Assembly: GCA_001399705.1 (NCBI GenBank)
Contig: LJCR01000159.1
Coordinates: 1-5,979, forward strand
Reading direction: 5' to 3'
DNA length: 5,979 nt
Source of the DNA: Kouleothrix aurantiaca
GTDB taxonomy: Bacteria; Chloroflexota; Chloroflexia; Chloroflexales; Roseiflexaceae
Of the stretch, positions 1 through 5,310 are shown piece after piece. Under the pieces are notes generated by a model, which had not been told where the DNA came from, did no database searches, and was given only the letters and a program-made list of their open reading frames with translations. Each line of letters begins with the position of its first letter. The stretch's first letter is position 1. A program made the position numbers and the translations under genes.

Positions 1-787
1 GCACATTCAGCAGGATAGTTGGGAGCGGAAGCGTGCGGATACTGGACTGCGTTTTGGGTGCGCGGCGCATCAGTACTCCGCCTGACCGCCGCACCGAGCC
101 GCTGACGCGCAATTGTCGCTGCTCGAAGTCGATATCTTCCCAGCGTAATGCCAACACTTCACCACGTCGTAAGCCAAGCGAAAGCGCGATCCGATACAAC
201 GCCTCCAGCGGCTCGCCACGCACCGCAGCAAGCAGGGCACGCGACTGCTCCGATGTCAGTGGCGCAATCACGGGTTTCTCAGCCCGTGGTATCTCAACCA
301 GCGCGGCGGCGTTGAACGCGATACGCCGCCGCTTGAGCGCCTGATTAAGCGCATCACGGAGTACGGCTCGGACGTTCCGAACGGTCCGTGGTGCCAACCC
401 TGCATCAGTCAGCCGGTTCAGCATGACCTGGATGTGTTCTGGCAGCAGCTTGGTCAGCTGATGATGCCCAATCGCTGGGGTAATGTGGCTCCGCACAATC
501 TGTGCATAGCTCTCATACGTGCCAGCGCGATTCCGCACTTTGACCGTCTGCTCCAGCCAGGTTTCCAAAAACGCGGCGACTGTCTGCCGTTCGGGCGCGA
601 TATCTGCACCACCAGCTTGCTCGTGGTGTGCGGCCTTGAGCTTGTCGGCAACCTCTTTCCGCGTTTGACCATAGAGATACTTGCGCTTACGCTTGCCATT
701 CACCCAGCCAAGGTCAACAACTGCGCACCATGTCCCATCCGTGCGCCGATGAATCGAGCCTTCGCCCTGGCCGCGTCGCTTACCCAC
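1..787 (-). CDS. int: Tyrosine recombinase (phage-type integrase), 3' end beyond the window
   Basis: Site-specific DNA recombinase that would integrate and excise the element. The visible 262 codons begin MGKRRGQGEGSIHRRTDGTW, the usual opening of an AP2-like arm-binding domain (about residues 8-40). A SAM-like core-binding domain follows (about 68-160), then the start of the catalytic domain. Box I reads GLRRGEVLALRWEDID around residue 207, giving the first catalytic Arg, and PKTQSSIR (about 244-251) supplies the likely beta-hairpin Lys. The HxxR, H/W and Tyr nucleophile motifs must lie past base 1, so completeness cannot be judged. The frame is open from the start to the window edge. I chose GTG at 787 because GGGGAG lies 9 bases upstream; a TTG at 820 is the alternative. 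The start overlaps the end of the excisionase gene by 8 bases, which suggests translational coupling. Family assignment is firm; activity is unknown. Confidence 0.93.
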   Translation of the reverse strand, partial: MGKRRGQGEGSIHRRTDGTWCAVVDLGWVNGKRKRKYLYGQTRKEVADKLKAAHHEQAGGADIAPERQTVAAFLETWLEQTVKVRNRAGTYESYAQIVRSHITPAIGHHQLTKLLPEHIQVMLNRLTDAGLAPRTVRNVRAVLRDALNQALKRRRIAFNAAALVEIPRAEKPVIAPLTSEQSRALLAAVRGEPLEALYRIALSLGLRRGEVLALRWEDIDFEQRQLRVSGSVRRSGGVLMRRAPKTQSSIRTLPLPTILLNV

Positions 788-1001
788 TGGCGGCGTCTCC
801 CCATGTGGTGCGATCCGCAACCCATTGTTCGAGCGCAGCCAACGGAATGCGTCGCGATTTGCCGCACTTGACCGAGGGTAGTTCGCCGCTTTCCAGCAAC
901 TCATATATTTTCGAGCGGCCCAGGCTCAAGATACGTGCCGCCTCTTCTACGCGCACCAGTAACGGCGAATGTGGTTGTTGTGTTGTCACGTGTTGATCCA
1001 T
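780..1001 (-). CDS. xis: Excisionase / AlpA-like small HTH DNA-binding protein
   Basis: Predicted 73-residue DNA-binding protein of the excisionase-type (MerR-like, HTH_17) family. Such proteins bind next to attachment sites and steer the integrase towards excision, or act as regulators. The core reads LLVRVEEAARILSLGRSKIY then ELLESGELPSVKCGKSRRIP: a helix-turn-helix, a wing (SGELPSVKCGKSRRIP) and a closing helix LAALEQWVADR, as expected for the family. The ATG at 1001 is chosen because GGAG (1014-1011) lies 9 bases upstream; a TTG at 1037 would add 12 residues but has no ribosome site. It directly precedes and overlaps the integrase gene, the normal xis-int order. The family is well supported; that it is an excisionase rather than a transcription regulator is inferred from position. 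Confidence 0.88.
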   Translation of the reverse strand: MDQHVTTQQPHSPLLVRVEEAARILSLGRSKIYELLESGELPSVKCGKSRRIPLAALEQWVADRTTWGDAASG

Positions 1002-1023
1002 AGTGTTGTGCTCCAGTGTGTTG
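980..1023 (-). repeat. Four short CAACAC direct repeats at the xis start
   Basis: CAACAC (GTGTTG on the plus strand) occurs at 980-985, 990-995, 1003-1008 and 1018-1023, across the first codons and ribosome site of xis. Spacings are 10, 13 and 15 bases. This could be a cluster of binding sites for a small regulator or for Xis itself, or plain low-complexity sequence. I can show only the repetition. Confidence 0.35.
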
Positions 1024-1030
1024 TACTGTG

Positions 1031-1060
1031 TCGACAAAAGTGGTCGATGGAGCCATAGTA
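1031..1060 (-). promoter_or_regulatory. Possible xis-int promoter with a dyad
   Basis: On the minus strand TACTAT (1060-1055) is a plausible -10 box upstream of xis, with only a weak -35 (TTGTGT, spacer about 18). Just downstream is a dyad TCGAC-7-GTCGA (1031-1047) that would sit near the transcript start, a typical operator position. Neither element is strong. Confidence 0.25.
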
Positions 1061-1137
1061 CACGCCCGCTGGGGAGCTACACAAATTTGGGAATGAGTTC
1101 TGCTGGCTAGTGAAGAGCAAGTTGCTGAAGCGTCAAA

Positions 1138-1428
1138 TCACCTGGCGAAGGTTTCATCGGTTGCTGCCAGCGCTTGTTTACAGTGCGTGCAAATCGGCAT
1201 CAGCAGCCATGTACCGTCAGGGTTGGGGACAACTCCGCCGATCGTTGCGCCCCGACCGCACAATCGATCGCCTGAGATGATAGAGCAGGGCATGGACTGG
1301 GCCAACTTGAGAAAGCTTGCACGGCGCTGCTGCCCGGCAACCTCGATATAATGATCAATTGGTTCATCGGCTGAGTTATCCCTGTGGGCCGATTTGAGAG
1401 CTGCGGTTACTGAAGCAATCGATTCCAT
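1138..1428 (-). CDS. Small four-cysteine protein, function unknown
   Basis: A 96-residue protein that I cannot assign to a named family. The N-terminal half is polar and probably helical (ALKSAHRDNSADEPIDHYIE, about 10-29). The C-terminal half carries C48-x8-C57 followed by GRGATIGGVVPNPDGTWLLM and C80-x2-C83. Two cysteine pairs flanking a beta-rich stretch look like a small zinc-ribbon-type fold; metal binding is inferred. The ATG at 1428 is preceded by AGGA with a 5-base gap. A GTG at 1497 would extend it by 23 residues, but it lacks a ribosome site and would put a perfect palindrome inside the coding region, so I prefer the short form. It lies upstream of xis-int on the same strand with about a 136-base gap, so it may belong to the element's regulatory set. 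Confidence 0.6.
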   Translation of the reverse strand: MESIASVTAALKSAHRDNSADEPIDHYIEVAGQQRRASFLKLAQSMPCSIISGDRLCGRGATIGGVVPNPDGTWLLMPICTHCKQALAATDETFAR

Positions 1429-1468
1429 ACCATTCCTACTTTCCGACTCTACACTCCATAGAACCTCG

Positions 1469-1488
1469 CTTATCCGCCGGCGGATAAG
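1469..1488. promoter_or_regulatory. Perfect 20-bp palindrome, probable operator
   Basis: CTTATCCGCC is followed immediately by its exact reverse complement, with no spacer and no mismatch. It lies 41-60 bases upstream of the preferred start (1428) of the four-cysteine gene, where a repressor site would be expected. A dimeric HTH protein is the natural ligand; which one is unknown. There is no T-tract, so it is not a terminator. Confidence 0.5.
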
Positions 1489-1497
1489 GACATCCAC

Positions 1498-1836
1498 CGT
1501 TGTTCGAGACGATGCTACAACCAGTGTGCTGGGAAACTACCCAGTCACGTCGATATAGATATAGCCATCGCCGGTGCAGATAATGGCGTACACACTATAG
1601 AGCTCATAGAACTGCTCGCGCCATCACAGGTATCGTCTGCCGCGTCGGAGACCTGCATGCGAGTTAAGCTTCTAACGGCTTATATCGAAGTAACAATGAG
1701 ACTGAAATTTCATAACACACTCATTTGTTCTATTGATAGAATATCATAGACAGAGTATGCTATCAAGAGTATTCTTTAGCCAATTATGACCACTTATGAT
1801 ATGCTCTTAGTAGTATTGTGATAATAGGAGTGTGTC
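1498..1836. other. Divergent spacer between the four-cysteine gene and xre-A
   Basis: No convincing coding sequence. It must hold the upstream regions of two divergent genes. The left two thirds have mixed composition and no clear motif. From about 1680 it becomes strongly AT-rich and carries the dyad at 1733-1766, two copies of TTATGA exactly 10 bases apart (1784-1789 and 1794-1799), and TATGAT (1795-1800), the best -10 candidate for xre-A, with no good -35. Confidence 0.5.
1733..1766. promoter_or_regulatory. Inverted repeat upstream of xre-A, candidate operator
   Basis: TTGATAGAATA (1733-1743) and TATGCTATCAA (1756-1766) form 11-base arms with one mismatch around a 12-base spacer. The vocabulary (TCTATTGATA, TATGCTAT) recurs in the dyad in front of xre-B, which suggests that the two paralogous regulators bind related sites and control themselves or each other. 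This is an inference from sequence likeness. Confidence 0.5.
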
Positions 1837-2073
1837 ATGGTGCGACTACGACTTCGTGAATTGGCACAATCGCGTGGGCTCAACATGTCGCAAGTTCAAC
1901 GTAAAACTGGCCTAACTATAGGAATGGTGCGGCGGTACTGGTACAATCAGACCACGCAAGTCGATCTTCTTGCACTTGATGCGTTAGCACGGCTTCTGGA
2001 GATCGAGCCTGGGGCATTCTTTTCGGATGAGCCGGACGAGGAACACGGGAGAGAAGCGGATGGCAATTCATAA
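1837..2073 (+). CDS. Small Cro/C1-type (XRE) HTH transcriptional regulator, xre-A
   Basis: A 78-residue DNA-binding protein made almost entirely of one Cro/C1-type helix-turn-helix domain. Helix 1 is LRELAQSRGL, the HTH pair is MSQVQRKTGLTIGMVRRYWYN (helix 3, about residues 28-37, is the likely recognition helix), and LLALDALARLLEIEPGAFF closes the five-helix fold. An acidic tail (DEPDEEHGREAD) follows. AGGAG lies 6 bases before the ATG, so the start is secure. It is about half identical to xre-B, sharing MVRLR, ELA, RGLNMSQ and VRRYWYNQ. It is transcribed away from the four-cysteine gene and stands alone. By family it should be a repressor that binds dyads; the one at 1733-1766 is the obvious candidate. 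There is no ligand or protease domain, so induction must work in some other way. Confidence 0.88.
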   Translation: MVRLRLRELAQSRGLNMSQVQRKTGLTIGMVRRYWYNQTTQVDLLALDALARLLEIEPGAFFSDEPDEEHGREADGNS

Positions 2074-2525
2074 TGGTCAGCTCAGAGATCGCATGATGAT
2101 TGCCACCTACATGTACACACACGCCATGTTTCACCCTACCTGCGCTTCTTCAACAGGTAGCAGTTGGTCGCGCCTCACTGTTGCGTCCCAACGTCACATC
2201 CAGGGCTGTTAGCTCTTGCACTTCTCCACTCTCTGCTGTGCGCTCGTGCACTTACAATTATGGCCTCACCAAGCCTTGGCCAAGAGGGAGAAGCCAAGAC
2301 CGCTGGTTCCATCGTGCAATTTTTTCACGGTTTACAATCTGGCTTCATGCCTCCATGGGATACTATGGTATATACCGGATTGGAAATCACAAAAAGATTG
2401 CACCGTTCAGCAGGAGGATAGATAACCCTTGCTTCTAACGCTCGGATGGTGGAACGGTAGTACATGCCTCCTGTCGAAATGAATCATGTAGACTTCGGCA
2501 AGAGAGAGGTAACACGCTTCTACCA
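2074..2525. other. Gene-free stretch between xre-A and the helicase remnant
   Basis: About 450 bases with only short open frames on either strand; these lack ribosome sites and recognisable protein character. It holds several small inverted repeats: CTACCTG/CAGGTAG with an 11-base loop (2136-2160), CTTGGCCAAG (2275-2284) and GGTATATACC (2367-2376). None has a T-tract, so no terminator can be named for the converging xre-A and helicase transcripts. It may be decayed sequence. Confidence 0.45.
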
Positions 2526-2548
2526 CTAACATGATGAAATCGTGTTAC
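2509..2548 (-). repeat. Stem-loop spanning the helicase stop codon
   Basis: GTAACACG (2509-2516) and CGTGTTAC (2541-2548) are perfect 8-base arms around a 24-base loop that contains the helicase stop codon (2528-2526). It could be a weak transcript end or stability element. There is no run of T on the minus strand beyond it, so I do not call an intrinsic terminator. Confidence 0.35.
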
Positions 2549-3752
2549 TTGCCTCCTTCCGAAGTTGCTGGTACTTGACGTAGCCAATCTTAGCCTCCCG
2601 GCTGTTATTGTACGGAACTTGGCTGATGACCCGATTAGGCAGTAATCCAAGTTCTGCCAAATTCCACGGACTGAAGATCAACAGCGTTGTCTGCTGATCG
2701 CTCAAGATCGGCCGGCAGCGATGCACAGCCTGACGTAATTCTTCGGCGCCAAGAACGTGAATGATCGCTTGAAGCCGCTCATCTTCCGCGACATAGTAAC
2801 CTTGTCCGCGTTTCATCGTCGCCGGGCTGATAGGTGTGGGATCGTCTAACCAAAGCGCCTGTGCTTTGCGAAGCATTGCGTCGGGCGGCATGGTCGGACT
2901 TGCAATGATCGCTATGGCACGTGCGTGCGTAAGATCGTTGCGACCTCGCTGCCCACCATAATAAAGCCAAATCCCTCCAAGCACTTCTCCAAAGTACGGT
3001 ATTGCATCCTTATAGGACACACCACCATCAAGTACAATGCCCAATTCAGCGCAACAGCAGGCGACGGTATATGCTAGATTCGCAAGTCGTGACATATCTT
3101 CTAAAATGCGGCGCGTAGAGGGTGTCCCTGGACACTGGATAATCTCAACATACGGCGATAGCGGTATCTCAACCTCGACGACTTTTACAGGCCAAGGCGA
3201 ATAGAGTTGCTCACAAATGCGTTGATTGGCACTACCATCAAGAATAATCACTGCTGGTGCATTTTCCTTTGCGAGCGCGCTCGGCAAAAATGCTCGCTTT
3301 TCGTGCCAGATCCAGTTGCCTTTCTCGAATGCCAGTAAACTGTTTGCGGCCCCCATATCGTGTTCAAGGGCTTTCAGCAATCTGCTGAAGAACTGATTCG
3401 GCAGGCGCGCAGGATCGCCGGTTAGCGTGTATGCCGGCTTCGGTCTTGCTGTCGGAGAATCCTGTGCTGCTTTGATGGCGTCCGCCAGCTGGCCTTGCAA
3501 CAGGCTATTAAGTTCCGCAACTAACTGTTTACTCTTCAGGCTTGTTGTGCTCTGAGCAGCCGTACACAATGCTCGAACAAGGGGCGCGGCAGGATCGCCC
3601 GTTTCTTCAAGACGACATGCGAGTTGCTTCACTTCTTCCGATTTCGCAGTTTCCTCGCTCAGTAGCGCGTTCAGTGGGCTTTCATCGACAATAATAACGT
3701 CGGCATCCTTTAGCAGATTTCCATCGTCGAGATGCAGGGGTTCACCTTGCTC
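2526..3752 (-). pseudogene. C-terminal remnant of the helicase half of a primase-helicase
   Basis: The open frame encodes the back part of an SF2-like helicase as found fused to AEP primases on mobile elements. In order it shows a DExx box DVIIVDES (3701-3678), a motif III-like VIILDGSAN, YYGGQRGRND, and a motif VI-like ELRQAVHRCRP near the end. The DExx box lies before the first usable start codon (GTG at 3632, which would give 368 residues), and an in-frame TAA at 3755 closes the frame above it. No Walker A motif (GxxxxGKT/S) is present here or in the upstream gene. This frame overlaps the primase frame by about 40 bases in the -1 register. I read this as one ancestral primase-helicase gene that lost an internal segment carrying Walker A and was frameshifted. 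Alternatives are a sequencing error combined with an unusual helicase, or a -1 frameshift at the CCCC run near 3740. As it stands it should not hydrolyse ATP. Confidence 0.65.
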
Positions 3753-4492
3753 TTATGGAGCGGTTGACGGTTGACGATCGGCAGCACGGGGAGAAGCGTA
3801 GCTGCTTGCGTCAATACCTCGACACTATTTGGTTGCCAGAAGTCTTGAAGGTGTGCGAGTGCTGTCCAGGGATTGCTAGCATCAATGCACTCACCGCACT
3901 GGAGCAGGAGCGGATATCGATGTGGCCCATTTGGGGCCTGAAGATGCGGCATAAGTGGGAGTCGCAGGCTCCGATGGGCGCGGGTCTCACAAGCAGGGTA
4001 GACGTCTCCATTGACGTTTGCGTCCAATAGAATGCGTGCTGCAAGATTTTGTAGAAACGAAGCCGGTTGAGGCTGGTCAGTCAGAATATAGACATGCCCA
4101 CCATCGTGAGCAGCGCTCGTACTTAGCTGGGCGAAGGCCCACAACGAATATTCACGACAGATGACAAGAACACGCTCTACAGCTGTGCTACCACCGTAAT
4201 CAATATTAATGGCAGCGCCCGTCGCCCACGTATCCTGATGCTGTCGAATAGCTGCAATGGATAATGGTACGGAGCGATACTTTCCATCGATCGAGAGGCG
4301 ACGCGTGCCGCCATTCAAGGCATCTACGACGTGCTCAAGTGTAAGCGGCTTGCTTTTATGGATATATCTGTTGTCAGCCCCAGCAGGATTCATCAGATCA
4401 TATCCCTGTGTCGGATCAGGGACAAATGTAGTAAGGAACCAAGAGGCCAGCTCAGTTTTACGCATGTCTAACCAATTGGGCACCAAATTCAC
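3710..4492 (-). CDS. AEP-type primase domain protein, truncated primase-helicase N-terminus
   Basis: A 260-residue protein resembling the archaeo-eukaryotic primase domain of plasmid and ICE primase-helicases (the TOTE-type AEP group), which makes primers for element replication. Visible marks are GAAINIDYGG (about 92-101, metal motif I), AQLSTSAAHDGGHVYIL (121-137, the 'S...GGHxxI' nucleotide-binding motif II), and DVYPACETR with SLRLPLMPH (163-183, motif III and the following Arg/His core). Motif I reads N-I-D where the family usually has D-x-D, possibly a damaged catalytic residue. GTG at 4492 is the start: AGGAGGAG lies 6 bases before it. The last residues after LPVLPIVNRQPLHK look out of register, and the helicase continues in the -1 frame. 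The gene lies 205 bases downstream of xre-B on the same strand. Primase identity is by motif recognition; function of this truncated copy is doubtful. Confidence 0.68.
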   Translation of the reverse strand: MNLVPNWLDMRKTELASWFLTTFVPDPTQGYDLMNPAGADNRYIHKSKPLTLEHVVDALNGGTRRLSIDGKYRSVPLSIAAIRQHQDTWATGAAINIDYGGSTAVERVLVICREYSLWAFAQLSTSAAHDGGHVYILTDQPQPASFLQNLAARILLDANVNGDVYPACETRAHRSLRLPLMPHLQAPNGPHRYPLLLQCGECIDASNPWTALAHLQDFWQPNSVEVLTQAATLLPVLPIVNRQPLHKSKVNPCISTMEIC

Positions 4493-4497
4493 GGCAG

Positions 4498-4523
4498 ACT
4501 CCTCCTAGGGCTGCACGAGGAGT
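4498..4523 (-). promoter_or_regulatory. Strong primase ribosome-binding site within a sequestering hairpin
   Basis: AGGAGGAG (4506-4499) lies 6 bases before the GTG of the primase gene, one of the best ribosome sites in the window. Upstream ACTCCT (4523-4518) can pair perfectly with AGGAGT (4503-4498), or with the neighbouring AGGAG, so folding would hide the site. This suggests controlled translation. Confidence 0.5.
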
Positions 4524-4551
4524 TGACAGTCATGCCTGAAGGGGGTAGTAT
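4523..4551 (+). promoter_or_regulatory. Sigma-70-type promoter for the antisense RNA
   Basis: TTGACA (4523-4528) matches the -35 consensus exactly. A 17-base spacer follows, then TAGTAT (4546-4551), four of six bases of the -10 consensus. It is the best-scoring promoter by eye in the window. It faces plus, against every neighbouring gene. The -10 overlaps the AGTATAGG arm of an inverted repeat, so a regulator could act here. Confidence 0.55.
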
Positions 4552-4575
4552 AGGGGTGTTGCGAGAACCTATACT
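4547..4575. repeat. Inverted repeat AGTATAGG/CCTATACT in the primase leader
   Basis: Perfect 8-base arms at 4547-4554 and 4568-4575 around a 13-base loop. In DNA it covers the -10 and start region of the plus-strand promoter. In the minus-strand leader RNA it would make a hairpin that competes with the GAGACC/GGTTCTC hairpin at 4563-4582, because they share bases. Confidence 0.5.
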
Positions 4576-4621
4576 TGGTCTCAGACACGCTGTCCGCTCT
4601 TCGCGGGCAGCTTGTTTTTTT
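4558..4621 (+). ncRNA. Predicted small counter-transcribed RNA opposite the primase leader
   Basis: A transcript from the promoter at 4523-4551 would start near 4558 and end at the terminator near 4621, about 64 bases. It has no ribosome site or reading frame. It can fold into two hairpins: GAGA(A)CC-TATACTT-GGTCTC (4563-4582, one bulged A) and the terminator stem (4589-4611). It is fully complementary to the untranslated leader between xre-B and the primase gene. That position and size fit plasmid antisense copy-control RNAs such as pMV158 RNAII. The role is inferred; the sequence shows only promoter, length and terminator. Confidence 0.5.
4589..4621 (+). terminator. Intrinsic terminator of the antisense RNA
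   Basis: GCTGTCCGC (4589-4597), loop TCTTC, and GCGGGCAGC (4603-4611) form a 9-base-pair stem with one G-U pair, followed at once by TTGTTTTTTT (4612-4621). It works only on the plus strand; on the minus strand the tract is A-rich and precedes the stem. No plus-strand protein gene ends here, which supports a separate small RNA. Confidence 0.75.
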
Positions 4622-4697
4622 GTCTGGATGTTTTGGTAACCGAGCCACATCGGTTCGGCAGCTTTTCTACACACTGCGGAGAATGCACCGCAATGAA

Positions 4698-4919
4698 CTA
4701 CTCGTTTATCTTGCGCTCCTTTTCCTCATCGATAATCAGATCACCAGGTGCTACATCAAGTACCTTCGCGATCTTCGCGAGTGCTCGCAGTTCCACACGA
4801 TCAGCTTGGTTATACCAGTAACGCCTCACCAACCCCATAGAAACTCCAGCAAGAATTTGCAGTTGAGACATATTCAAGCCTCGTATACCAGCAAGTTCTT
4901 GAACGCGTAGCCGTACCAC
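4698..4919 (-). CDS. Small Cro/C1-type (XRE) HTH transcriptional regulator, xre-B
   Basis: A 73-residue single-domain DNA-binding protein, paralogous to xre-A. It shares MVRLR, ELA, RGLNMSQ and VRRYWYNQ, with the HTH at about residues 17-38 (MSQLQILAGVSMGLVRRYWY) and a charged tail DEEKERKINE. The start is the GTG at 4919: GGAGG lies 6 bases upstream, and the protein then begins exactly like xre-A (MVRLRV). An ATG at 4943 would add eight residues but has no ribosome site and would run into the operator dyad. It lies upstream of the primase gene on the same strand, probably co-transcribed. By position it would be the transcriptional repressor of the replication operon, analogous to CopG upstream of RepB although from a different fold family. 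That role is inferred. Confidence 0.88.
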   Translation of the reverse strand: MVRLRVQELAGIRGLNMSQLQILAGVSMGLVRRYWYNQADRVELRALAKIAKVLDVAPGDLIIDEEKERKINE

Positions 4920-4941
4920 AATACGCCTCCAATAATATTCC

Positions 4942-4977
4942 ATTAATAGAATGCTTTATATATAGCATATTATTAAT
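4942..4977. promoter_or_regulatory. Inverted repeat upstream of xre-B, candidate autoregulatory operator
   Basis: ATTAATAGAATGCT (4942-4955) and AGCATATTATTAAT (4964-4977) match at 12 of 14 positions around an 8-base spacer, 23-58 bases before the xre-B start. TATAAT on the minus strand (4987-4982) is a possible -10 just upstream, with no good -35. The words TCTATTRATA and TATGCTAT are shared with the dyad before xre-A. Confidence 0.55.
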
Positions 4978-5270
4978 AGACATTATAAATTTAACTTGTG
5001 CGCTCGATTGAATGAGTGTGCCAAAGCTGTTATGTCTGCCATCTACAAGGTTGCTCACGTGAGTCCTCTCCGAGTATTTGGCGGGACGCTTGGTACACTC
5101 TGCATGTAAAGCGATTATCAAAGATAATTCGTAATTGAAGGCATCTGCTCGTTGTATTTCGTAATGGCGTAGGGCACGAAGAACGTTGGCGTTTACCATA
5201 TCATATGTCAGCTATATTGAAAATAGTACATGGGTGCAATCAGACGTAGTACTAAATTTTATGCCATCAT

Positions 5271-5310
5271 TGTCATATAATATAACAACGGTTGTATATA
5301 TAAAATGACA
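5271..5310. repeat. 40-base imperfect inverted repeat
   Basis: TGTCATATAATATAACAAC (5271-5289) is mirrored across G5290 by 5291-5310, which ends AAAATGACA. The inner ACAAC/GTTGT and outer TGTCAT/ATGACA parts pair perfectly; the AT-rich middle needs one gap and has a few mismatches. It would extrude easily as a cruciform. It could be an operator or an origin element. Confidence 0.5.

Noticed and set aside
2260..2421. Possible small plus-strand protein (MASPSLGQEG...)
   Set aside because: No Shine-Dalgarno and no known motif; other frames in the same stretch are equally open.
4..2421. Similar strings TTCAGCAGGATAG (near 6) and TTCAGCAGGAGGATAG (near 2406) as attachment sites
   Set aside because: The first lies inside integrase coding sequence and the match is short and interrupted; most likely chance.
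3735..3745. Programmed -1 frameshift at a CCCC run joining primase and helicase
   Set aside because: There is no classical slippery heptamer, and the joined product would still lack Walker A. Deletion plus frameshift explains more.
4638..4655. AACCGA/TCGGTT hairpin as terminator of xre-B
   Set aside because: No T-tract follows on the minus strand, so transcription probably continues into the primase leader.
4810..5199. 129-codon minus-strand open frame overlapping xre-B
   Set aside because: It overlaps a clear HTH gene in another frame, has no ribosome site before its ATG, and shows no recognisable protein character.
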